A DNA stretch of 64,000 bases from NCBI GenBank assembly GCA_963522145.1, contig CAUQXI010000010.1:52203-116202 (forward strand), written 5' to 3'. Below, in pieces: positions 42,637-52,371 of this stretch; the first letter of the stretch is position 1, and the number at the start of each line of letters is the position of its first letter. The notes beneath the pieces were generated by a model. It was not told the origin of the DNA. It did not search any database and saw only the letters and a program-made list of their open reading frames with translations. Made by a program: the position numbers and the translations under genes. The DNA is from Mesorhizobium_B sp963522145. Its GTDB lineage: Bacteria; Pseudomonadota; Alphaproteobacteria; Rhizobiales; Rhizobiaceae.

Positions 42637-44049
42637 ATGTCCCGCATCGCGCCTGTTCTCGACCGCATCGACGCCGATCTCCCCGAAAGCCTCGACCGCC
42701 TGTTCTCGCTTCTGCGCATCCGCTCGATCTCCACCGATCCGCAATTCAAGTCTGATTGTCGGCGCGCGGCGGAATGGCTGGTGAAGGATTTGACCAGCAT
42801 CGGCTTCGAGGCGAGCGTGCGTGACACGACCGGTCATCCGATGGTCGTGGCCCATCACGACGGCCCCGCGAACGGTCCGCATCTGCTCTTCTATGGCCAT
42901 TACGACGTGCAGCCGGTCGATCCGCTGTCGCTGTGGAACGACGATCCGTTCGCGCCGGCGGTCAAGGAGATCGAAGGCGGGCACAAGGTGATTACCGGGC
43001 GCGGCTCTTCCGACGACAAGGGCCAGCTGATGCTCTTCGTGGAAGCCTGCCGCGCCTGGAAAACGGTGCACCGAAGCCTGCCCGCCCGCATCACGCTGCT
43101 GTTCGAGGGCGAGGAGGAGTCCGGCTCCCCCTCGCTCAAGCCTTTCCTCGAAGCCAATGCGGCCGAACTGCGGGCGGATTTCGCCATGGTCTGCGACAGC
43201 GGCATGTGGGACCGGCAGACGCCGGCGATCTGCGTGGCCTTGCGCGGCCTCGTCGGCGAGGAGATCACGGTGCGCGCGGCCAATCGCGATCTTCATTCGG
43301 GCGAGTTCGGCGGCGCGGCCGCCAACCCGATCCACATCCTGGCGAAGGTGCTGGCCGGCCTGCATGACGAGACCGGCCGCGTGACACTTCCCGGCTTCTA
43401 CGAAGGCGTGGAGGAAACGCCCACGCAGGTGCTGCAATCCTGGGAATCGCTCGGGGAAACGCCGGAAGAGTTCCTGGGGCCGATCGGCCTTTCGATCCCT
43501 TCGGGCGAGAAGGGGCGTTCCGTGCTGGAGCTCACCTGGGCGCGGCCCACGGCGGAGGTGAACGGCATCTCGGGCGGCTATACGGGCGCGGGCTTCAAGA
43601 CCGTGATCGCGGGCGAAGCGCACGCGAAGGTCTCCTTCCGCCTCGTCCACAAGCAGGACCCGGATAAGATCAGGAAAGCCTTCCGCGCTTTCGTGCAGGA
43701 GCGCATTCCAGCCGACTGCTCCGTGAGCTTCGATCCCCATGGCGGCTCGCCGGCCATCCAGCTTTCCTACGACTCGCCGTTCCTGCTCCAGGCACAGGCG
43801 GCGCTGTCGGATGAATGGCCGAAGCCGGCCGTCACCATCGCCTCGGGCGGCTCGATCCCGATCGTCGGCGACTTCCAGAAATATCTCGGCATGGAGTCGC
43901 TCTTGGTCGGCTTCGCGCTGTCCGACGATCGCATCCACTCGCCCAACGAAAAATACGACCTGCAAAGCTTCCACAAGGGACAGCGTTCCTGGGCGCGCAT
44001 CCTCGATGCGGTATCGCAAGGATCGTCGGCGTCGGGAGCGGCACGTTGA
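42637..44049 (+). CDS. M20 family metallopeptidase (dipeptidase)
   Basis: A 470-residue two-domain peptidase of the carnosinase/DapE-like M20 family. The zinc-binding GHYDVQP motif is at about 88-94, the bridging RGSSDDKGQ motif at about 124-132 and FEGEEESGS at about 156-164 with the general base Glu. The lid domain lies between about 200 and 330. It hydrolyses dipeptides or related amide compounds in the cytoplasm. Its stop overlaps the TTG start of the RNase D-like gene, so they are co-translated. Confidence 0.92.
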   Translation: MSRIAPVLDRIDADLPESLDRLFSLLRIRSISTDPQFKSDCRRAAEWLVKDLTSIGFEASVRDTTGHPMVVAHHDGPANGPHLLFYGHYDVQPVDPLSLWNDDPFAPAVKEIEGGHKVITGRGSSDDKGQLMLFVEACRAWKTVHRSLPARITLLFEGEEESGSPSLKPFLEANAAELRADFAMVCDSGMWDRQTPAICVALRGLVGEEITVRAANRDLHSGEFGGAAANPIHILAKVLAGLHDETGRVTLPGFYEGVEETPTQVLQSWESLGETPEEFLGPIGLSIPSGEKGRSVLELTWARPTAEVNGISGGYTGAGFKTVIAGEAHAKVSFRLVHKQDPDKIRKAFRAFVQERIPADCSVSFDPHGGSPAIQLSYDSPFLLQAQAALSDEWPKPAVTIASGGSIPIVGDFQKYLGMESLLVGFALSDDRIHSPNEKYDLQSFHKGQRSWARILDAVSQGSSASGAAR

Positions 44050-44672
44050 GCCGGCCCGAGATCCGCGTTCATCGCGGCGACCTGCCCGACCTCGCGCATT
44101 ACCAGGTCGACGCGGTGGCGATCGACACGGAAACGCTGGGGCTCAATCCCCATCGCGACCGTTTGTGCGTGGTGCAGCTTTCGCCCGGCGACGGCACCGC
44201 GGACGTGGTGCAGATCGCGCCCGGCCAGAAAAGCGCGCCCAACATCGAGAGCCTCTTGGCCGACCGCGCGATTACCAAGCTGTTTCACTTCGGCCGCTTC
44301 GACATCGCGGTGCTGGCACACGCCTTCGGCGCGTGGGCGGAGCCCGTCTTCTGCTCCAAGATCGCCTCCAAGCTCACGCGCACCTATACCGACCGGCACG
44401 GGCTGAAGGAGCTTTGCAACGAGCTTCTAGGCGTCGGCATCTCCAAGGCGCAGCAGTCATCCGACTGGGGAGCGGAAACGCTTTCGCCCGAGCAGGTCGA
44501 GTATGCGGCCTCGGATGTGCTTTACCTCCACCGGCTGCGCGAGGTGCTGAACACGCGTCTCGCGCGCGAGAACCGGACCGAAGAAGCCGAGGCCTGCTTC
44601 CGCTTTCTTCCCGTGCGCGCGAAACTCGACCTGATGGGCTGGCCCGAGGACGACATCTTCGCCCATAGCTGA
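44046..44672 (+). CDS. Ribonuclease D-like 3'-5' exonuclease
   Basis: A 208-residue DEDD-family exonuclease domain without the HRDC domains of E. coli RNase D, as is usual for the short alphaproteobacterial form. The motifs are AIDTETLGL (ExoI), FHFGRFDIAVL (ExoII) and YAASDVLYL (ExoIII, DEDDy). The TTG at 44046 overlaps the peptidase stop (TTGA) and is the only start fitting the domain border. Longer in-frame extensions read through the peptidase gene. The likely role is RNA 3' trimming, perhaps in tRNA maturation. Confidence 0.88.
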   Translation: MSRPEIRVHRGDLPDLAHYQVDAVAIDTETLGLNPHRDRLCVVQLSPGDGTADVVQIAPGQKSAPNIESLLADRAITKLFHFGRFDIAVLAHAFGAWAEPVFCSKIASKLTRTYTDRHGLKELCNELLGVGISKAQQSSDWGAETLSPEQVEYAASDVLYLHRLREVLNTRLARENRTEEAEACFRFLPVRAKLDLMGWPEDDIFAHS

Positions 44673-44683
44673 GAACGTTCTCC

Positions 44684-45751
44684 TCAGTCTCCCGGCCCGG
44701 CGCCTCTCTGGCTGTCGCGATCGGCGATCAGATAAACCGGCCGCCGCTTCACCTCGGTGAAGACGCGGCCGAGATATTCGCCGATGATGCCGAGCCCGAT
44801 CAACTGGATGCCGCCCAGAAACAGAACGGCCACGATCAGCGAGGCATAGCCGGGCACGTCCGTGCCGTGGAGAAGCGTGCGCGCGACGAGGAAGCAGCCG
44901 TAAAGAAAGGACAGAAGCGCGATCGTCAGACCGAAATAGGTCCAGATGCGTAGCGGCACAGTGGAGAACGAGGTAATGCCGTCGATGGCGAAGTTCCATA
45001 GGCGCCAATAGCTGAACTTGGTTTCCCCCGCCTGCCGGCAGGGGCGGTCATATTCAACATAGGCCGTCTTGAAGCCGACCCAGGCGAACAGCCCTTTCAT
45101 GAAGCGCACGCGCTCGGGGATCGCTTTCAGCGCTTCCACCGCGCGGCGGTCGAGCAGGCGGAAGTCGCCCGCATTATGCGGGATCTTGACTGCGCTGATG
45201 CGGTTATAGAGCGCGTAGAACTGCCCCGCCGTGGCGCGCTTGAGGGCGGTGTCGGACCCTCGTGCGCGGCGCACCGCGCAGACCACCTCGAAGCCTTCGC
45301 GCCAGCGCGACACCATGAGCGGAATGAGGTCCGGCGGGTCTTGCAGGTCCACATCCATCACGATCACTGCATCGCCCGCCGCATGATCGATGCCGGCGGT
45401 CAGCGCTGCTTCCTTGCCGAAATTGCGCGACAAACTGAGAAGGTGGATGCGCGGATCGCTCAAGCGCTCCGCCGCGATGCGCGCGGCCGTGGCATCGCGG
45501 CTGCCGTCATCGACGAAGAGGATGTTCCACCGTAGGTCGAGCCCGTCGAGCACCGGCCGCACACTATCGAGAAAAGAACGTATCGAGCCTTCCTCGTTGT
45601 GGACGGGCACCACGATCGAGAGCAGGGCGGATCGCATGCTACGCATCGCGCCGATGTCGCTGGCGCCGGCGAAAGTGGTCGCCGGGCTCGCCTCGTTCTC
45701 GTCCGATGATGAATGGGTTTCCACGACTGCCCCCTGTGGTTCGAGCAGCAT
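44684..45751 (-). CDS. Family 2 glycosyltransferase, GtrB/DPM1-like, with two membrane helices
   Basis: A 355-residue protein. The GT-A domain (about 40-270) has VPVHNEEGSI, the metal-binding DVDLQDPPDL and a CRQAGETKFSYWRL segment. Two C-terminal membrane helices follow (FGLTIALLSFLYGCFLVA and SLIVAVLFLGGIQLIGLG). Such enzymes load a sugar onto the lipid carrier undecaprenyl phosphate at the cytoplasmic face for surface glycan modification. The ATG at 45751 has GGGGGA; Met36 is an alternative start. No flippase or acceptor gene is adjacent. Confidence 0.88.
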   Translation of the reverse strand: MLLEPQGAVVETHSSSDENEASPATTFAGASDIGAMRSMRSALLSIVVPVHNEEGSIRSFLDSVRPVLDGLDLRWNILFVDDGSRDATAARIAAERLSDPRIHLLSLSRNFGKEAALTAGIDHAAGDAVIVMDVDLQDPPDLIPLMVSRWREGFEVVCAVRRARGSDTALKRATAGQFYALYNRISAVKIPHNAGDFRLLDRRAVEALKAIPERVRFMKGLFAWVGFKTAYVEYDRPCRQAGETKFSYWRLWNFAIDGITSFSTVPLRIWTYFGLTIALLSFLYGCFLVARTLLHGTDVPGYASLIVAVLFLGGIQLIGLGIIGEYLGRVFTEVKRRPVYLIADRDSQRGAGPGD

Positions 45752-45867
45752 CGCGGCATCCCCCGGCTCGAAGAGTTGGGGGAAGGACTAGCACGAGGCG
45801 GTTTCCAACCTGTGTACCCCGGTTCGCCCGGCTGGCATGGGCGTGCCGGATCGGGCATGACCGGGCG

Positions 45868-46530
45868 ATGTGCAATCTCTACACGCTGACCAAGCCGCCT
45901 GAGGCGATCCGCTCCTGGTTCGAGGAGCCGGTGGAGAACCGCGCCGGCAATATGCAGCCCAGCGACTTCTACCCCGATGCGCCGTCGCCTGTCGTGCGGC
46001 GGAGCGAAAGCGGCGGGCTGGAGCTGGTGCGCCCGCGCTGGGGCATGCCCTCGCCCTTCTTCGCGTTGAAGGGAGAGGTGGATTACGGCGTCACCAATAT
46101 CCGCAACGTGCAATCGCCCCACTGGCGGCGCTGGCTGGCGCCGGCCTATCGCTGCCTGGTGCCTGCCAATCGATTTTGCGAGTGGGAGGCGACGGTCCCG
46201 AAAAAGACCAAGGTCTGGTTCGCGCTGGGCGAGGACGAGCCGTTGTTCTTCTTCGCCGGCATCTGGACGCCCTGGCGCGGCATCCGCAAAAAGGCGGAAG
46301 GGGTTATGGATCACGAGCTCTTCGCGTTCCTCACCACGGATGCGAATGCGGTGGTGAAGCCGATCCACCCCAAGGCTATGCCGGTGATCCTGACCAGTCG
46401 GAAGGAGGCCGCGATCTGGCTGTCCGCACCTGTGAGCGAAGCCCTCGCGCTCCAGCGCCCTTTGCCGGATGAGGCGCTGACGATCATCGGACGCGGCGAG
46501 CAGCCCTCGGGCGAAGTAACATCGCCTTAA
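45868..46530 (+). CDS. SOS response-associated peptidase (SRAP, YedK/HMCES family)
   Basis: A 220-residue SRAP protein. The catalytic Cys2 directly after Met1 (MCNLYTL) links covalently to abasic sites in single-stranded DNA. The supporting residues are recognisable in TNIRNVQ, ANRFCEWEA and the late IHPKAMPVIL with the conserved His. The start at 45868 is fixed by the need for Cys at position 2; the open frame continues upstream. It protects stalled forks from abasic lesions. No LexA box was looked for systematically. Confidence 0.92.
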   Translation: MCNLYTLTKPPEAIRSWFEEPVENRAGNMQPSDFYPDAPSPVVRRSESGGLELVRPRWGMPSPFFALKGEVDYGVTNIRNVQSPHWRRWLAPAYRCLVPANRFCEWEATVPKKTKVWFALGEDEPLFFFAGIWTPWRGIRKKAEGVMDHELFAFLTTDANAVVKPIHPKAMPVILTSRKEAAIWLSAPVSEALALQRPLPDEALTIIGRGEQPSGEVTSP

Positions 46531-46611
46531 ACCCCCTCGACGTAAGTTTCCGCGCGAACCGCCCCGAACCACTGACCGGGCGAGGGGACTGGGTGAGGGC
46601 GCGCGGGGCGC

Positions 46612-48777
46612 ATGGCGAAGCGGAAGGGAAGCGAGCGCGTCGAGCCCCGCTGGGAGAACCCGCAGCGCGCCGCCGCTTCGTCTTTATCCCTCAGCGAGGA
46701 AGACCGGATCGTGCCATCCGCCCGCAAATCCCGCGCGCGCAACACCAGGGGCGCCGCTCAAGCCAGGAGAAGCCCGAAGCGCGGCTTCCTGCGCCGGCTC
46801 AGCCGGCTCGTTTACTGGAGCGCGGTGCTCGGGCTCTGGGCGCTGATCGCGCTTGGCGGCGCGGTTGCCTTCTACGGCGCGCAGCTTCCGAGCGCGACTG
46901 ACTGGGCGGTGCCGGGCCGCCCGCCCAACATCAAGATCATCTCGGCCGACGAGCAGCTTGTCGCCAATCGCGGCGTGATGGGCGGCGAATCGATCACGCT
47001 GCGCGAGATGTCGCCCTTCATCCCGCTCGCGGTGATCGCGATCGAGGACCGGCGCTTCCGCTCCCATTGGGGGGTCGATCCGCTGGGGCTCGGCCGCGCG
47101 GTGGTGGAGAACCTGGTGCGCGGACGGGTGGCGCAGGGCGGCTCCACCATCACCCAGCAGCTCGCCAAGAACCTGTTCCTCACGCCCGACCGCACGCTGG
47201 GGCGCAAGGTCCAGGAAGCGATGCTGGCGCTCTGGCTGGAAGGAGAGCACTCCAAGGACGAGATCCTGGAGATGTATCTCAACCGCGTTTATTTCGGCTC
47301 CGGCGCTTATGGCGTCGAGGCCGCGTCACGCCGCTATTTCAACAGATCCGCGCGCGAGGTGACGCTCGGACAGGCGGCAATGCTCGCCGGCCTCCTCAAG
47401 GCGCCGTCGCGGCTCTCTCCCGCGCGTGATCCGCAGGCCGCGGAAGCACGTGCGCAGGTGGTGCTTGCCGCGATGCGCGATCAGGACCTGATCGGCGACA
47501 CGCAGCTTGCCGGGGCCATGAGCGGCCCGGCAGTTGCGGCCGCGTCCTTCTGGACGGGCTCGGAGCAATATGTCGCCGACCGCATCATGGAGGAATTGCC
47601 GGATGTGGCAGGCGAGCCGCGTGAGGATTGGGTGGTGGAAACCACGATCGACCTCACGCTCCAGAAGCTCGGCGAGAACTCGATCCGCCGCCTGATCAAG
47701 GAAAACGGCAAGAAGCTTTCCGTGAGCCAGGGCGCGTTGGTCGCGATCGACAATACGGGCGCGGTGCGCGCGCTTGTCGGCGGGGCCGATTACTCCACGA
47801 GCCAATTCGACCGTGCGACGGAAGCGCGGCGCCAGCCGGGCTCGGCCTTCAAGCCCTTCGTGTACCTCGCCGCCCTCGAAGCCGGCCGCACGCCCGACAG
47901 CGTGCGCGACGATGCGCCGATCCGCATCGGCAAATGGTCGCCCGAGAACTACAAGAACAAGTATTTCGGCCCCGTCAGCTTACGCGAGGCGCTGGCCCGC
48001 TCGCTCAATTCGGTCGCCGCGCAGCTCGCCATGGAAGTGGGGCCGAAGACGGTGGTGGAGGTGGCGCAGCGTCTCGGCATCGGCTCCGCCCTTCAGCCCA
48101 ACGTCACCATCTCGCTCGGCACCTCGGAAGTCACGCCGCTCGAACTGACGGCCGCCTATGTGCCCTTCGCCAATGGCGGCCTGAAACCGGAGGTGCACCT
48201 GATCAGCAGCATTCGGACGGCCGGCGGCAAGCTGCTCTACCAGCGTGAAAGCGCATCCATGCCGCGTGTGGTGTCGCGCGAGGCGGTCGGCATGATGAAT
48301 GCGATGATGAGCGACACGATCGCGATCGGCACGGCGCGCAAGGCCGGATTCGGCTGGCCAGCCGCTGGCAAGACGGGCACCAGCCAGAATGCGCGTGACG
48401 CCTGGTTCGTGGGCTATACGGCGAACCTGACGGCGGGCGTCTGGTTTGGCAATGATGACGGCCGCCCGATGAAGGACGTCACCGGCGGTTCGCTGCCGAC
48501 CCTCGCCTGGCACGAGTTCATGGCAGCCGCCCACCAGGGCGTGCCGGTGGCCGCACTCCCCGGCGGATGGCACGGGTCGCAAAACGGCGCGGAACAGAAG
48601 CCCGTGCCGATGCTGCCGGTGACGGAGCAGAAACCGCGCAAGCCTGCCCAGTCAACGCCGGAGCTCGATCCTTCCGATCTTCCGACCTCTTCCATCAAGC
48701 ATCCCGTCCCCCCTGCGAGCGTAGGCGACAATAAGCGGCGCCAAGGCTCGCTGATGGAAGCGCTCTTCGGGCGATAA
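46612..48777 (+). CDS. Penicillin-binding protein 1A-type transglycosylase/transpeptidase
   Basis: A 721-residue bifunctional class A PBP. A basic cytoplasmic N-terminus of about 65 residues is followed by a membrane helix (about 68-88). The GT51 transglycosylase domain has catalytic Glu145 (AIEDRRF) and the GGSTITQQLAKN motif. The penicillin-binding domain has Ser411 in SAFK, SLNS, and KTG at 587. The C-terminal 60 residues are Pro-rich and unstructured. It builds peptidoglycan in the periplasm. The long cytoplasmic head and the short insert set fit alphaproteobacterial PBP1 variants. Confidence 0.93.
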   Translation: MAKRKGSERVEPRWENPQRAAASSLSLSEEDRIVPSARKSRARNTRGAAQARRSPKRGFLRRLSRLVYWSAVLGLWALIALGGAVAFYGAQLPSATDWAVPGRPPNIKIISADEQLVANRGVMGGESITLREMSPFIPLAVIAIEDRRFRSHWGVDPLGLGRAVVENLVRGRVAQGGSTITQQLAKNLFLTPDRTLGRKVQEAMLALWLEGEHSKDEILEMYLNRVYFGSGAYGVEAASRRYFNRSAREVTLGQAAMLAGLLKAPSRLSPARDPQAAEARAQVVLAAMRDQDLIGDTQLAGAMSGPAVAAASFWTGSEQYVADRIMEELPDVAGEPREDWVVETTIDLTLQKLGENSIRRLIKENGKKLSVSQGALVAIDNTGAVRALVGGADYSTSQFDRATEARRQPGSAFKPFVYLAALEAGRTPDSVRDDAPIRIGKWSPENYKNKYFGPVSLREALARSLNSVAAQLAMEVGPKTVVEVAQRLGIGSALQPNVTISLGTSEVTPLELTAAYVPFANGGLKPEVHLISSIRTAGGKLLYQRESASMPRVVSREAVGMMNAMMSDTIAIGTARKAGFGWPAAGKTGTSQNARDAWFVGYTANLTAGVWFGNDDGRPMKDVTGGSLPTLAWHEFMAAAHQGVPVAALPGGWHGSQNGAEQKPVPMLPVTEQKPRKPAQSTPELDPSDLPTSSIKHPVPPASVGDNKRRQGSLMEALFGR

Positions 48778-48915
48778 AGCTTCTCGGAAATAAAATTCCA
48801 GAAGGAGGGGGTTGGGCAAAAAAGCCCTCGCCTCACCGAGGACTGCGCGCGAGCGGGTTTCTTGGGTTCGAGACGCTGCTGCCCTAAATTACTGCGTTCC
48901 GAGAGAATCGCGCCC

Positions 48916-50367
48916 GTGTTCCCCAATTTCTCGTCGCCGCCCAAGCTGAATGCTTTTCCGTTCTTCGTGAAGGTCGAGGGACGGCTGGTCGTGATTGTGG
49001 GCGAGGGTGAGGAAGCGCTGGCTAAGTCACGGCTTCTTGGCCAGTCGAGCGCCACGCTGCGCATCGTCGCCGCCGATCCCCATCCCGAACTCGGCGCATG
49101 GGCGCTTGAGAACGGCGCGGAGCTGTTGCGCGCCTCCTGCCTGCCCGAGCATCTCGACGGCGCCGCGCTTGTTTTCGCGGCTACGGGCGAGGAAGAATCC
49201 GACCGCCGCATCGCGCAGGACGCGCGGGAACGGAAGATCGCCGTCAACTGCGTCGATCGCCCCGATCTGTGCGACTTCTTCACGCCTGCCCTCGTCAATC
49301 GCGCGCCGGTGGCGGTGGCGATCGGCACGGAAGGGGCGGGGCCGGTGCTGGCGCAGATGATCCGCGCGCGCATCGACCGCATGCTCTCGCCCTCGCTCGG
49401 GCGGTTGGCGAGCCTTGCCGCCGATCTTCGTGCGCGAGTCGAGGATCTGGTACCGCGCGGCAATGCACGGCGCCGCTTCTGGAGTGATTTCTTTTCCGGC
49501 AAGCCGGCCCGTGCCATGGAGATCGGCCATTTCGCCGAAGCGCAAGAGGCTGCCGAGGAACTGCTGGCCCGCCGTTCACGCCGCGAGGGGCATGTCGCGC
49601 TGGTCGGCGCGGGGCCTGGCGCGGAAGACCTGCTCACGCTTCGCGCGCAGCGCCTGCTCATGGAAGCGGATGCCATCGTTTATGATGCGTTGGTGCCCGA
49701 GGCGCTCGTCGCCATGGGGCGGCGCGATGCCGAGCGCATCCCGGTGGGCAAGCGCAAGAACTGCCACTCCAAAAGCCAGGAGGAGATCAACGCGCTTCTG
49801 GTTTCGCTCGGGCGGCAGTCGAAGCGTGTGGTGCGGCTGAAATCCGGCGATCCGCTGGTGTTCGGCCGCGCAGGCGAAGAAATGGCAGCACTTCGCGAAG
49901 CAGGCATCTCCCATGAGGTCGTGCCGGGCGTGACGGCCGCGCTCGCCGCCGCCGCCGATTTCGCTCTTCCCGTGACCCTGCGCGGCGTGTCGTCCTCGCT
50001 CGTGCTCACCACCGGCCATGATCTTCATGGGAACACGCTGCCGGACTGGGCGGGGCTGGCGCTCGGCGGCGCGACGCTTGCCGTTTATATGGGCCGGACC
50101 AATGCGGCGGATGTCGCCGCGCGCCTGATCGCGGCGGGCCTTTCGCCCGATACGAGCGTGGCCGTGTCCGAGAATGCCAGCCGCGCGGATCGCCGCATGT
50201 TCCACGGCACGCTGTCCGACCTGCCCGAGCTTTCGGCGCGTGCCGATCTCACCGGCCCGGTGATGACCGTGATCGGTGACGCGGTGGCGGGCGCTGACCT
50301 CAGCCGTTCCGAGCCATTGGCCGCGGCGCGCGCCACGCGGCTTCTTCCCGAAAGCGCATCGGCATGA
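48916..50367 (+). CDS. cysG: Siroheme synthase
   Basis: A 483-residue trifunctional enzyme. The N-terminal dehydrogenase/ferrochelatase (about 1-215) has VIVGEGEEALAK. The C-terminal SUMT uroporphyrinogen-III methyltransferase has VGAGPGAEDLLT, VYDALV and GDPLVFGR. It makes siroheme, the cofactor of the sulfite reductase encoded downstream. GTG at 48916 is chosen, with GAGAGA upstream; an in-frame TTG lies 18 codons before it. The usual Rossmann GGG motif is GEGEE here. It heads the cys operon. Confidence 0.9.
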   Translation: MFPNFSSPPKLNAFPFFVKVEGRLVVIVGEGEEALAKSRLLGQSSATLRIVAADPHPELGAWALENGAELLRASCLPEHLDGAALVFAATGEEESDRRIAQDARERKIAVNCVDRPDLCDFFTPALVNRAPVAVAIGTEGAGPVLAQMIRARIDRMLSPSLGRLASLAADLRARVEDLVPRGNARRRFWSDFFSGKPARAMEIGHFAEAQEAAEELLARRSRREGHVALVGAGPGAEDLLTLRAQRLLMEADAIVYDALVPEALVAMGRRDAERIPVGKRKNCHSKSQEEINALLVSLGRQSKRVVRLKSGDPLVFGRAGEEMAALREAGISHEVVPGVTAALAAAADFALPVTLRGVSSSLVLTTGHDLHGNTLPDWAGLALGGATLAVYMGRTNAADVAARLIAAGLSPDTSVAVSENASRADRRMFHGTLSDLPELSARADLTGPVMTVIGDAVAGADLSRSEPLAAARATRLLPESASA

Positions 50368-50678
50368 AGGTTCTGACCGCAAACCGCCTGAGCGATGGCG
50401 AAGCCGTCTGGTGGGGCGAGAACGAACAGTGGATCGAGACGCTGGCAGGCTCGGCGATTGCTGGGTCGAAGGAAGATGAGGCGCGCCTCGAAGCAGCAGG
50501 CGCAGCCGGCATCCACGATAATCTCGTGGTTGACGTGAACCTCATCGACGTGGAACTGGCGCACGGTGCGATCCGTCCCGTCCGCCTGCGTGAGCGCATC
50601 CGCGCGGCAGGGCCCACCAACCGCCTCGATCTCGGCAAGCAGGCCTCGGGCGAGGCGCCGGCTTCATCCGCCGCCTGA
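50364..50678 (+). CDS. DUF2849 family protein of the sulfite reductase operon
   Basis: A 104-residue cytoplasmic protein beginning MKVLTANRLSDGEAVWWG, typical of DUF2849. It overlaps the cysG stop by four bases and ends 22 bases before the sulfite reductase gene. In alphaproteobacteria this family nearly always sits between cysG and cysI, as I recall it, but its biochemical role is not established. It may assist siroheme insertion or electron delivery. No cofactor motif is visible. Confidence 0.85.
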   Translation: MKVLTANRLSDGEAVWWGENEQWIETLAGSAIAGSKEDEARLEAAGAAGIHDNLVVDVNLIDVELAHGAIRPVRLRERIRAAGPTNRLDLGKQASGEAPASSAA

Positions 50679-50700
50679 CCAGTTTTTCGGGAAGCATCCG

Positions 50701-52371
50701 ATGTATCGTTATGATGAGTTCGACCAGGCTTTCGTGGATGCCCGCGTGGCCGAGTTCTCCGATCAGGTCGCGCGCCGCATGTCGGGCGAACTGACGGAAG
50801 ACCAGTTCAAGCCCTTGCGCCTGATGAATGGCGTCTATCTTCAGCTCCACGCCTATATGCTTCGCATCGCCATCCCCTATGGCACGCTGTCGTCAAAGCA
50901 ACTCCGGATGCAGGCGCATATTGCGCGCACCTATGACAAGGGATACGGCCATTTCACCACGCGGCAGAACATCCAGTTCAACTGGCCGGCTTTGTCGGAC
51001 ATGCCTGCGATCCTGCGCGATCTGGCTTCCGTCGAGATGCACGCCATCCAGACAAGCGGAAACTGCATCCGCAACGTAACGGCCGACCATTTTGCGGGCG
51101 CTGCTGCCGACGAAGTGGCCGACCCCCGGCCTTATGCCGAGATCCTCCGGCAGTGGTCCTCCGTTCATCCCGAGTTCTCCTATCTGCCGCGCAAGTTCAA
51201 GATCGCCGTGACGGGCTCGACGCGCGACCGGGCGGCGATCCAGGTCCATGATATCGGCCTGCATTTGAAGAAGGATGGGGAAGGCCGGCTCGGCTTCGCC
51301 GTTTATGTCGGCGGCGGGCAGGGCCGCACGCCCATGATCGCCAAGAAGATCAGGGACTTCCTGCCCGAGGAACACCTGCTGTCCTACTGCACCGCCATCA
51401 TGCGCGTGTACAACCTGCACGGCCGACGGGACAACAAATACAAGGCGCGCATCAAGATTCTCGTGCACGAGACCGGCGCCGCCGAACTCGCGCGCCAGGT
51501 GGAGGCTGAGTGGGAGGAGATCAAGAACGGCGATCTCCGGCTGCCCGAAGCCGACATCCAGGCCATCGAGCGCTACTTCCGGCTGCCCGACCTCCGTGCC
51601 CGCCCGGAAGGCGACGAGGCGGTCAAGCTGGCCCGGCTCGACAGCCGGGGCTTCAGCGAATGGCTCGACCAGAACGTTTCGACCCACCGCCACCCCGATT
51701 ATGCCTCCGTGACAATCTCGCTCAAGGGCATCGGCGAAGCGCCGGGCGACGCCACCGACACGCAGATGGAGATCGTGGCCGACGTGGCCGAAGCCTATGC
51801 CTTCGACGAGATCCGCGTCAGCCACGAGCAGAACCTGATCCTGCCCCATGTCGCGCGCGCCGACCTGAAGGCGGTCTATGACGGGCTGGTGGAAGCCAGG
51901 CTGCATACGCCCAATGCCGGCCTGATTACCGACATCATCGCCTGTCCCGGCCTCGACTACTGCGCGCTTGCCAATGCCCGCTCGATCTCGGTTGCGCAGG
52001 ATATCGCGCGCCGCTTCGCAAGCTTCGAGCGCCAGCGCGAGATCGGCGAGCTCAAGCTGAAGATCTCGGGCTGCATCAATGCCTGCGGCCATCACCATGT
52101 CGGCCATATCGGGATTCTGGGCGTTGAAAAGAAAGGCGCCGAGCTCTACCAGATCACCCTGGGCGGTTCGGGCGACGAGCATACGGCGATCGGCGAGATC
52201 GTCGGCCGCGGCTTCGCCCCGGAGGAACTCACCGATGCGATCGAAACCGTGGTGAACACCTATCTTGCGCAGCGCTCGGACCCGGCGGAGCGCTTTCTGG
52301 ACTTCTACCGGCGTGTGGGCGCCGCCCCCTTCAAGGAGGCGCTCTATGGAAGCGAAGCCAGGGCTGCCTGA
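50701..52371 (+). CDS. cysI: Sulfite/nitrite reductase hemoprotein, CysI-like
   Basis: A 556-residue siroheme and [4Fe-4S] enzyme. Two ferredoxin-like halves are visible. The RNVTAD segment is at about 121-126, and the Fe-S/siroheme cysteines are in CPGLDYCALA (about 416-425) and SGCINACGHH (about 457-466). It reduces sulfite to sulfide in six electrons; the electron donor is probably ferredoxin or another protein, since no cysJ is adjacent. The start at 50701 is preceded by a moderate site; the upstream frame overlaps the DUF2849 gene. Its end overlaps cysH by 26 bases. Confidence 0.9.
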   Translation: MYRYDEFDQAFVDARVAEFSDQVARRMSGELTEDQFKPLRLMNGVYLQLHAYMLRIAIPYGTLSSKQLRMQAHIARTYDKGYGHFTTRQNIQFNWPALSDMPAILRDLASVEMHAIQTSGNCIRNVTADHFAGAAADEVADPRPYAEILRQWSSVHPEFSYLPRKFKIAVTGSTRDRAAIQVHDIGLHLKKDGEGRLGFAVYVGGGQGRTPMIAKKIRDFLPEEHLLSYCTAIMRVYNLHGRRDNKYKARIKILVHETGAAELARQVEAEWEEIKNGDLRLPEADIQAIERYFRLPDLRARPEGDEAVKLARLDSRGFSEWLDQNVSTHRHPDYASVTISLKGIGEAPGDATDTQMEIVADVAEAYAFDEIRVSHEQNLILPHVARADLKAVYDGLVEARLHTPNAGLITDIIACPGLDYCALANARSISVAQDIARRFASFERQREIGELKLKISGCINACGHHHVGHIGILGVEKKGAELYQITLGGSGDEHTAIGEIVGRGFAPEELTDAIETVVNTYLAQRSDPAERFLDFYRRVGAAPFKEALYGSEARAA